DNA from: Stephanodiscus triporus
Lineage: Eukaryota > Bacillariophyta > Thalassiosirophyceae > Thalassiosirales > Thalassiosiraceae
Reading direction: 5' to 3'
Length of the DNA stretch: 15,229 bases
Assembly (NCBI GenBank): GCA_036939755.1
Contig: JALLAZ010000518.1
Span: forward strand, 1 to 15,229
In this document: positions 1 to 7,274 of the stretch, one piece after another
How positions within the stretch are numbered: the first letter of the stretch is position 1
Layout of the letters: each line of letters begins with the position of its first letter
Notes under the pieces: model-generated
Databases searched by the model: none
Seen by the model: only the letters and a program-made list of their open reading frames with translations
Told to the model about the DNA's origin: nothing
Translations under genes and position numbers: made by a program

Positions 1-28
1 ATCGTTATACATTACATACGTGAACTAT

Positions 29-3000
29 TCATTCTACGAGGCAATCCATGTTTTCACACCAGCGAACGAATGCACCCCAGTGCTTGTCCCCATCCTTCAG
101 AGTTTCAGCGTCTCCCACCACGATGAGGCCGCTCTTTGATCTAGTCAGGGATACATTCATCCGTCGCCAATCTGTGAGAAACCCGATCCTTCCTTGACGA
201 TTAGACCGAACTGCGGAAAAGATGACAAGGTCACGCTCCCTGCCCTGGTAAGCGCTGTGCAAGAGACCATAAGTGTGATATGTGTTGTGAGGCACCATGT
301 GAAGAAAAGGAGGAAACAGTGGCAACGTTTAGACTCACTCTACTGATTTCACTTCAATCTCATGCGGAAACGATTGCACACACGCACGGAGGTCGGCATT
401 TTTGGCCATCATAGATTTGATGAGAGCTACTTGTCCAGAGTACGGGGTAACAATACCAATTGATCCTTGAAACGAAGCCTCTTTGCTCAGAAGACTCGTC
501 AGGATCTGAACCACAAGCCTCGCTTCTGCATCATTCCTGTAGCTTGTATTGGCAGGGTCCGTCACCGAGACAGAAGAAGTCGGCAGAACTTCGCCAGATT
601 TTACCGCCTCCCTGCTCTCGTTGTTGCGGCCTCCTACTTGCACGAATCTAACCGACATGTCCCTATTGCTTGAGGGGTACATCGTGCTGAGATGCTGTGG
701 AAACACCCGGGAACTGCCAAGCTGGAGAGGTGAGGATAGCAGCCCGTTGTAAAAGATCGCACTGGAGAATGCAGCTATGGATGGGTGCATGCGGTATTGG
801 ACGGAGAGCAGCAACGAACCAGAATATTGCTTCCTGTACGAAATATTGTTTGAGGCGTCGGTTACCTTGGAGACCGCCTGTCTTGTTGGCTTGCTCTGTA
901 AAAATCGACAATCCAGTGGTGTGTTGTCCCTTTGCGCGGTGATGGTGACGGGCTGAGGTAAGGTTGATGCAAGCCGTGACATAAGAGAGATTGACAATGG
1001 TGATTCCCCAGTGGAGGATGGATCACTTCTGACGGTCGGCGGCAATTGGCAGGGATCTCCGAGCATAACGAGAGATCGACAGCTATTGGTAGACACAATA
1101 GGAATGAGACTCGCCGGTTCTACGCTCTGACAAGCTTCGTCGATAATGACGAAAGGGGTCGACAGAGGAGGTAAGTTATCCGGTGCGAATTCTTACAGAA
1201 GTGTGGCGTTTCATCGCGGGAAAGATGTTATTGGAATCGAAATTTTAGCAACTGAACGAACTGTTGTAATAACGAGTAAAACAGCATTTCTCACCCCGAA
1301 TTGTGCCAAACTGCGTTTTGGGCCGTGTGTCAACGGCGGCCCTTCTCGTCCTGGATTTCGCATCGTCTTCTTCCTCGGGATATATTCCACAGGCCGCTAA
1401 CAGCTGAGCATCCGCAGCGCCGATCGAGGTAGCGACGATGACATCCGCCTCGCGAAGTGCCCTCGTGGCAGCGATATTGCAAGCCTTTGGCGATGGATGT
1501 GTTAGAATGAGGACAATTATCCAGATAGAATAGAGACAAAACACAAACTCACCTGAATCGATGCCTTTACGGCATCTGTTGCAGCGTCCCGCTTAGCTCG
1601 TTCGGCTGAAATAGACCCCTTGTTGGTCCTTCTACTGTCGCCGTCGTTTGCGCCCTTCTTGATCTTGGCAGTAATCCTCGCGGCATCCTCGAGCGCTTTC
1701 CGCGCGTTGGGATCGCGCTCGATGGCGGCATCCAGGGTGTAGCCCCACAACGACTCCGACACGCCGGACGGCTTACCTACGCGCACAACCTTGAGTCCGA
1801 GGGCGAGGAATTTCTCGGCGAGGTTGTCAGCTCCGACGTTCGAGAATGCCGTCGCGAGGACTTTGCAGTGCGGAGACAGGCTACGGCACTGATGCACGAA
1901 TCCGAATGCGATCGAGCCGGCCGTTGTCGTCTATGCGGGAAGAATGAGAGGCAGCGCGTGCCATGAGAACGATGCAACGCGAGAAAAAAAACGAGCAACG
2001 CCTGCCGCAAAACTAACCTTTCCGGTGCCTTTGGGAATACCATTTTAGAGAATGATACAAAGTAAGCGGCGGCACAAAGAAATTAAGGAGAATTGCGGGG
2101 CGGAACGAACTGTTGAAATATGCTGGATGTTGCCTCTCTTACCTGGCGGGCCCTGTATGAGGGTCAGCCTACGAGTGAGGGCAGACCTGATGGCCGTCAA
2201 TTGCGGTTCATTGTACCGGGGGAAGAGGTTGCCAGGATTCACCCGGATGTACGTCATCACTTGGTCCGCCATATGAGCGGACGTCGGAAGGGGCGGCCTC
2301 GCCAACTTCTTCGGCTGGAGGGTGTGTGCGACGGATCGTGGGGGAGAGGGTAAAAGGTGAGGAGGACGATAGGTCGGACGAAAATAAAATAACAATAACA
2401 ATACAATCCGCGGACGACATCATCTCCCCCCGCGTAACCCCTCCCCCCCCGGCGGGTGTTATGGCAACGCGCTCACCAGATCGCCGAGGCCGGGATTTCC
2501 CGCGATGCCATCCGACGACGACATGCGATCGTCCTTCATCGCGAACGTCGACAGGACCGCCTCCTTAAGGAGCGCGTCCATCGCGAAGCCGCCGACGCGC
2601 ACGTCGTCGTCGTCGTCCCCCCTTTCCCCCGTCCTATGCCGCCGCTGCCGCTGCGGCTGCGGCGCCCGCGGCCGTTCCGGCACGGACGTCATCTGCCCGA
2701 TCGCCGCGACCATCCTGCGGAACGGCACGTCCGAGAAGAACCTGTCGACCCTGACCCTCGCGTCCGGATCGCCCCTGCCCCCGACGCCAACGTTGTTCGA
2801 CGCCGGCCCGAACGCCGACGCGTATTTCCCCGCGGGCATCGCGACGTCGACGTACGTCGGGCCGACGCCCAGTACCCTCGCCTCGACCGATAGCGCGTCC
2901 TTATTCGTGGGGAGGGACGACACCCCGAGGAAGTCCCCGGTCCCGCGGGGCTGCAGGGTCAGTACGACTACGTCGTTCCGCGAGAAATTGTGATCCGGAG

Positions 3001-3886
3001 GCAGGGGCGACGTCGCCGTCGTCGACTGCCTCGACCCCGAAGCGGAGGAGGAGGAGGACGACGACGACGACGACGCGACGAAGAAGGTGGTGGTCGCGTC
3101 GTGGGACTTCTCGAGCCTGTACACCTCGTCGCCGTAGAGATTCCCCCGCCGCGTGGAGTGCACGTCGAAGATCGCGTGTCCGGACCTCTCGAGCGCGAAC
3201 GGGTCCGAGATCGACGCGTCTATCCTCGACACGACCTCCGCCTCCTCCGCGCGGTACTCCTCCGAGATCAGCTCGAGGAATGTCGCGTGGTACGACGCGA
3301 GGGAATTGTAGAGCCTCAGCCGCCTCCGCGCGCGGCCCCTGCCCCCGCCGACATTATTGCCGCCGCCGTCGTCGATGTCGTCGTCGTCGTCGTTAGTCCC
3401 GCGTGCCGCCCTCGTCGTCGATTCGACCGCCTTTTGCCTCCACGGCGAATCGACCATCGGCGACGAGGCGAGTATCTGCATCGTCGTCGACGCCACGGAG
3501 AGGGGAGGAGGGACGAACGACGACGACGACGACATCGACGAGGCGTTGCTCGGGTCGGACCCCCCCCGCTGCATCCTGGCCGTGCGCCTGTCGGACGCCT
3601 TCTGCTTTCGCATGACGAGGAGGACGTCCTCGTCGTCGCGGCACGTCCACGACGACGGCGTCCTCCTCGCAGTCGACGCTCGGCTCGTCGTCGTCCGCGT
3701 CCCGTGGAAGGAGGAGGAGGAGAGGGACATGGCCAGGCACGACGTCGTCCGCCGACTTAGGAGGAGGGACGACAACGGCGACGACGAGGAGGAGGAGGAG
3801 GCGACGAGCAGGACGATGGCGGCGGCGGCGGCGCCGTCGACTGCGACGAGGCGGGGGCGGGGGCGGAGGGAGCGGCGTCTCGTCAT
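29..3886 (-). CDS. SF1B DNA/RNA helicase, IGHMBP2/UPF1-like, seven exons
   Basis: ATP-dependent 5'-3' helicase of the SMUBP2/UPF1 family. Proposed exons on the minus strand are 3886-2477, 2314-2143, 2028-2018, 1930-1553, 1484-1295, 1191-339 and 254-29. All introns are GT-AG, and the joined frame totals 3240 nt (1079 residues plus TGA). Residues 1-80 form a presequence: a hydrophobic Ala/Val/Leu stretch near 19-30, then a Ser/Thr/Arg-rich stretch. Residues 190-400 resemble the IGHMBP2 N-terminal beta-barrel region (GHAIFDV, GNLYGDEVYRL, RVDRFFSDVPFRRM). Motor motifs follow in order: Q508 in NEPQLTAI, Walker A GPPGTGKT (K531), VIIDEACQ (D738 E739), GDPCQLPP (765-772), QYRMHP (852-857), TPYSGQ, VDAYQGRE across the last intron, and RRMNVSLTR near 1035-1043. 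A longer than usual insert of about 80 residues separates GDPCQLPP from QYRMHP. It is divergent from the HNH gene. The presequence suggests an organelle, but no clear plastid motif is visible. Substrate (DNA or RNA) is unknown. The family call is firm; exon edges are inferred from motif continuity and phase. Confidence 0.88.
2018..2028 (-). other. 11-nt microexon completing helicase Walker A
   Basis: Exon 2 ends at 2143 with one base of a Gly codon after the GPP residues, followed by a GTAAGA donor. On the minus strand the next usable piece is GCACCGGAAAG, preceded by CCAAAG and followed by the donor GTTAGT. The next exon starts at 1930 after GCATAG and reads TTTAGS. Joining them gives an uninterrupted GPPGTGKTTTAGS, which the family requires. 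The 11 nt are not a multiple of three: skipping the exon shifts frame and reaches TAG after 16 codons, and retaining the upstream intron destroys Walker A. Flanking introns are 114 nt (2142-2029) and 87 nt (2017-1931). This is seen by phase and motif logic, not from transcripts. Confidence 0.82.
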
Positions 3887-3982
3887 ATTATAATATACAC
3901 TCCTAGATACTAATTAGGTATGCCGAACGAAACAACGCCGTCCTTGGAAGTGTGCGGGATGAAATGAATAAAGAGCAGCACC

Positions 3983-4000
3983 TCTCTCTAGCTAGAGAGA
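3983..4000. repeat. 18-bp perfect palindrome
   Basis: TCTCTCTAGCTAGAGAGA is its own reverse complement. It sits about 100 bp upstream of the helicase start codon in the shared upstream region. It could be a dimeric factor site or a transcript hairpin, but no named factor is recognised. A related 12-bp palindrome, CTCTCTAGAGAG, occurs at 6517-6528 upstream of the small membrane-protein gene. Confidence 0.6.
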
Positions 4001-4552
4001 TTGGAGGGTGGGTGAGCGTCATTTATTTTTCGTCATTTTTGTCGAAGCAGCTGCCGCGCATGCGTCGCAGTTTGGGAAAAGTTCTGGAGCTGCTGAGATT
4101 CCTTGAAGGAATCAGTATTATTGTACGTACGTACGCCTTCTTCCGCTGCTCGCTCCACTCTCATCTCTGGGGAAGAACATTTCGGAATATTCAAAGATTC
4201 GATGCCATGCCACCGCGCCAAGTAAAAAAGCCGAGAACATTGTTGAAGAGAGCCGGCCCGGCCCCCAATCCAACAACAACAACAACACATCGGATTGCGG
4301 GATGCCAGAGTACATAGAAGCGGCAGGCAGGCAGGCAGGGCAATGACATCCAAGATCCCTCCGCCCATGATTCTGATTCCCTAACGACGAATCCCAATTT
4401 CCACCTCGGACCAACGACTACGACCTTCGCCGTCGGGAAGGGGCAGTGATAGAGTGCGTATCGTAACACGTCTTCATTCATCATCATCACAAACGGCCCG
4501 AGGCAAACATGAACGACATCAACCATAATCATCGTCGTAGCCCGAATCATAA

Positions 4553-4585
4553 TCGTCGTCGTCGTCATCGTCGTCGTCGTCGTCG
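4553..4585 (+). repeat. TCG trinucleotide microsatellite
   Basis: Eleven TCG-type triplets, one changed to TCA, lie just upstream of the preferred HNH start. If the upstream ATG at 4509 were used, this run would encode an Arg/His-rich leader of 35 residues in front of the signal peptide, which would mask the targeting signal. It is therefore more likely 5' UTR. Similar trinucleotide runs (GAC/GTC, GAG) occur inside exon 1 of the helicase, for example near 3045-3080, where they encode poly-Ser on the minus strand. Confidence 0.7.
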
Positions 4586-4613
4586 CGTCGAAAAGGCCAG
4601 GCGACATCTTCCG

Positions 4614-5933
4614 ATGGCGTTCCTCTTGGTCATTTCGCTGCCGCTGCTACTAACACCCCGCGCGAGGGATGGCGTCGGTCCCGTCGCGGCATTCGCGGCT
4701 CGACGAGGGCGGATGACATCTTCGTCGAGGGCGCCGAGAGGCGCGATTTCGAAATTCGACGACGCGTGTCCCCCCCTCGTCGTCCCCTCCTCCTCATACT
4801 CCTCCTCCTCTTCCTCGTTTTCCACGGCGCTCCTCTACAAGTTCGACGACGGGGCCACGAAAGACGACGGGGACGATGGCGCGCGAGCGAGGCAGCCAGC
4901 CGAGAGTGCCACGAAGAAGAAGAAGTCGAAGAAGAGATCGACCATGGCGAAGCGTCGATCGCACCAGCTCTACAAGAGGGGGATGCAGGCGACGTCGGAG
5001 GAGGAATTGGCCGAGCACGTCCAATCGATTTTCTCGTCGGACTTCGGACTCGGGGGCGAATACAACGAGAAAGACGATCGCGAGGATGAGGAGGAGGAGG
5101 AGGAGTATGAGGAGTTCCTGGAGCCGTTCATCCTGTCGGATCCCCCAGAGGAGGTGGACAATTCGAAAGCACCTCCGTCGTCGGCCACCGCCGCCGCCAC
5201 CTCTTCGTCGACGTCACCGTCGCGACGTCGGGTCGTGAAGAACAACATCGCCATACTGGATCGTCACCCCTCGCTGGTGCTGAACGCCGACTACCAGCCG
5301 CTGCGGATGCTCCCGCTCAGCATATGGTCGTGGCAGGACACCGTCAAGGCGGTGCTATCGGGCAAGGCCGCGGTGGTGGACGTCTATCCCGACGTTTGCG
5401 TCCGCGCGGTCAGCCTGGACATGCCGGTCCCGAGCGTCATCGCGCTGCGTGAATACGCGCCCGCGGGCAAGGCCCGGCCGGCGTTCACGAGGCGCAACGT
5501 CTTCCTCCGCGACGGGTACCGCTGTCAGTACTGCTCCGGCCTGTTCCGAACGTCGGACCTGTCCCTGGACCACGTCGAGCCGCGATGCCTGGGCGGGAGG
5601 CTAACGTGGGAGAATACCGCGACGTGCTGCAAGCGTTGCAACGGGCGCAAGGGCAGCCTTCGCCCGTCGGAGCTCCATCGCGTGGGGATGGAATTGCGAT
5701 CGAGGCCCAGATGTCCGACGCTGTTCGAGCTGGCGGCGGAGGCCGCGAAGTTCGTGCCCCGGAGGGTCCATCCCACGTGGGCGCCGTTCCTCGGGTTGTC
5801 CCCGAAGTCGGCCGTAGTCGTCGAGTCGTCGCCGTCGGGAGTTTACGACGGCGGCCGGGAGGCGGCGGACGGCGCCAACGGCGGAGGAGGGGAGAGGCGG
5901 AGGAAGACGATGCAATTCAGACCCTATCAGTAA
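4614..5933 (+). CDS. HNH endonuclease, bacterial type, with plastid-type presequence
   Basis: Predicted metal-dependent nuclease of the HNH family common in cyanobacteria and alphaproteobacteria; 439 residues and no introns. The frame is open from ATG 4509, but ATG 4614 was chosen because it puts a clear signal peptide at the N-terminus (MAFLLVISLPLLL) followed by VAAFAARRG. That resembles the diatom ASAFAP plastid-import motif, with Phe after the cleavage site. A low-complexity, Ser-rich and Lys-rich linker and an acidic run (EDEEEEEEYEE) precede the conserved part. The conserved part begins near residue 217 (LVLNADYQPLRMLPLSIWSW), has an intermediate PSVIALREY block, then RRNVFLRDGYRCQYC (C304, C307), LDHVEPRCLGG (H320), WEN (N334) and CKRCN (C339, C342). 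The two CxxC pairs should bind structural zinc. The C-terminal tail is Gly/Arg-rich. The substrate is unknown; repair or processing of plastid DNA is inference. Family call strong, targeting moderate. Confidence 0.9.
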   Translation: MAFLLVISLPLLLTPRARDGVGPVAAFAARRGRMTSSSRAPRGAISKFDDACPPLVVPSSSYSSSSSSFSTALLYKFDDGATKDDGDDGARARQPAESATKKKKSKKRSTMAKRRSHQLYKRGMQATSEEELAEHVQSIFSSDFGLGGEYNEKDDREDEEEEEEYEEFLEPFILSDPPEEVDNSKAPPSSATAAATSSSTSPSRRRVVKNNIAILDRHPSLVLNADYQPLRMLPLSIWSWQDTVKAVLSGKAAVVDVYPDVCVRAVSLDMPVPSVIALREYAPAGKARPAFTRRNVFLRDGYRCQYCSGLFRTSDLSLDHVEPRCLGGRLTWENTATCCKRCNGRKGSLRPSELHRVGMELRSRPRCPTLFELAAEAAKFVPRRVHPTWAPFLGLSPKSAVVVESSPSGVYDGGREAADGANGGGGERRRKTMQFRPYQ

Positions 5934-6660
5934 CAACATGTTGTCGAAAAAATAATCGCGACTGTGCGAACATGGCCTCTCTATCATTCAACCCCTTGAT
6001 GGAGATGATTCGTCTCTCACGATTGAGGAAAGATGATGAAAGATTGATGCGATCGAGAATTAGTTTATTGTCTAGATAACGGCATGACTTGGAGTTCCAG
6101 CCTCGCAATGCACTTCATACGAGTTTTTCGTTGGGTGTAATTCATACGACCCGTATTGGCTCTGCGACCCGGGTAGCAGTCATCGACGAAACCGATGAGA
6201 ATCTGGGGAATGTAATCGAGGTAGCCAAACGACATTCATGAGGGTGGCATTCTTCGACGAAACGGATAAGAGCCTCGGTAAATAATCGAATTAGCCAAAT
6301 GATGTTCTTTGCGTCTGAGATGGATGGTATCACATATCTTCGACAATATTCCTCCTCCAACACTCTCCCCTTCGCCTCAACGTGGGCTATCACCTCTCTC
6401 AACCGACCATGTTGTCTGCCAAACACAACAATAGCTATTACTCTTCCATCAAGCCATTGCAGCTGTATTAATCCTTGATCTTTGTTGATCAATCGTCAAA
6501 AAGTAAGGACATTGCCCTCTCTAGAGAGTGGAACCTGAGATCGAAGCTCCCCCAATGTTCATGTACTCAGGGGTGGTCAAATGAGGTCAAACGTACAGTA
6601 GGTAGCATTATGGTTTTATGTTTTTGTATTCCCACTTGCACACAGAGAAGGCCTGGGATC
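5934..6660. other. Gene-poor interval with tandem duplication
   Basis: It begins with the HNH 3' UTR and ends in the upstream region of the small membrane-protein gene. No convincing gene is seen. A minus-strand frame at 6142-6492 is open for 116 residues but is built on the duplicated segment, has no recognised domain, and the second repeat copy is out of phase with it. Other structure: the direct repeat TTCATACGA twice near 6114 and 6141, the palindrome CTCTCTAGAGAG at 6517-6528, and a possible 5' UTR intron whose acceptor would be CACACAG just before 6650. Confidence 0.5.
6173..6312. repeat. Diverged tandem direct repeat, period 71 nt, two copies
   Basis: Copy 1 spans 6173-6242 and copy 2 spans 6244-6312. 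Shared blocks include TCGACGAAAC, AATCGA and TAGCCAAA. Differences are substitutions plus a two-base indel. On the minus strand copy 2 reads as NIIWLIRLFTEALIRFVEEC and copy 1, in another frame, as NVVWLPRL followed by divergence and a stop, so a decayed Leu-rich coding relic is possible. No function can be assigned. Confidence 0.6.
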
Positions 6661-7179
6661 ATGTTAGTAGACGACGCACTCGCTGTCCTTGACCACATCG
6701 CCAGCCGAGTAACGGCGTCGGCAGTGACAGGCCTTGGTTGCGGAGCCGCATACAGCTCGTACAGGGGTTTTCCAATCGTCAAGACGACTATGTCGACCGC
6801 GTTTTCCTTCGCCTTGGTCTCAACGGCGTGCTTTGCGATGGAACGCGTGGCCAATGTAATTCTCACTCGATCGTCGATGCTTATCGTCGATGGAAAGTCG
6901 ATAGATTCCAGTTCTAATAGTGGCGGTGAGATTTCATCCGCAGCACAGCCCGCCGTAAATTCGGGGCTTCACTACGGATCTCATGCGTTGGGAGGATTGA
7001 TGGGCGGCGGCGTCGTTGGGTTTTTATTCCAGGGCAAGCCGTTAGCAGGGGCTTTGCTCATGACCCCGATGATGGTGGCCGTCGGGAAAATTGAAGCTTC
7101 CGTAGACGAATATCGAACTGAACGATTGCGAAAATTAATGAATGATCATCTGCGAGATCAAGAAAGAAGAAGTCCATGA
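6661..7179 (+). CDS. Small glycine-rich membrane protein, possibly Tim17/22/23-like
   Basis: 172 residues, no introns. The frame is open back to 6475, but the upstream part is Cys/Arg-mixed and unlike a protein N-terminus, so ATG 6661 (MLVDDALAVL) is preferred; an ATG at 6610 is possible. Hydrophobic segments lie near residues 18-33, 42-60, 107-124 and 127-143. They contain small-residue packing motifs (GLGCGAAYSSYRG; GGLMGGGVVGFLFQGKPLAG). A polar Ser-rich loop (75-100) separates the two halves, and the tail is charged (EYRTERLRKLMNDHLRDQERR). The duplicated Gly-rich helices around an RG element recall the Tim17/Tim22/Tim23/PMP24 group of mitochondrial or plastid envelope proteins, but the match is by eye only. 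It converges on the giant gene, leaving 95 bp between stop codons. The coding call is fairly sure, the family weak. Confidence 0.72.
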   Translation: MLVDDALAVLDHIASRVTASAVTGLGCGAAYSSYRGFPIVKTTMSTAFSFALVSTACFAMERVANVILTRSSMLIVDGKSIDSSSNSGGEISSAAQPAVNSGLHYGSHALGGLMGGGVVGFLFQGKPLAGALLMTPMMVAVGKIEASVDEYRTERLRKLMNDHLRDQERRSP

Positions 7180-7274
7180 ATAAATATTGATAGGTCGAGC
7201 TAGATTGGCCTCTTCAGATATCTTATCCCTACTAGCTGCATCATTTTTTTCGGATAAGATCGAGTTATATCATG

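Larger units (their letters stand above)
3887..4613. promoter_or_regulatory. Shared upstream region of divergent helicase and HNH genes
   Basis: This is the gap between the helicase start (3886, minus) and the preferred HNH start (4614, plus), so both promoters and 5' UTRs should lie here. Visible structure includes an 18-bp perfect palindrome at 3983-4000, a 17-nt near-palindrome with 8-bp arms at 4097-4113, a GTAC-rich run near 4126-4135, a CAA run at 4271-4286, a GGCA run at 4322-4341 and a TCG run at 4553-4585. No TATA box or convincing coding sequence is seen. Short ORFs on both strands here lack recognisable features and are treated as chance. Confidence 0.5.

Noticed and set aside
2459..3886. 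Reading the 475-residue frame as a separate gene
   Set aside because: Its C-terminal half matches the IGHMBP2 N-terminal region, CTG GTGAGC near 2477 is a good donor, and joining in phase 0 to 2314 leads directly into the helicase motor. The stop at 2459 lies in the intron.
2456..3893. Long plus-strand frames opposite helicase exon 1
   Set aside because: They are Arg-rich and Pro-rich shadows produced by CGTCGT and CGACGA runs in GC-rich DNA, with no recognisable domain.
4097..4113. Heat-shock element
   Set aside because: TTC and GAA blocks are present, but their spacing (three bases between TTC and GAA) does not fit the nTTCnnGAAn array.
4509..4613. Using ATG 4509 as the HNH start
   Set aside because: It would add 35 His/Arg-rich residues from a TCG microsatellite before an otherwise N-terminal signal peptide.
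6142..6492. 116-residue minus-strand ORF
   Set aside because: It overlaps the tandem duplication, the two repeat copies are in different frames relative to it, no domain is recognisable and no promoter or partner gene supports it.
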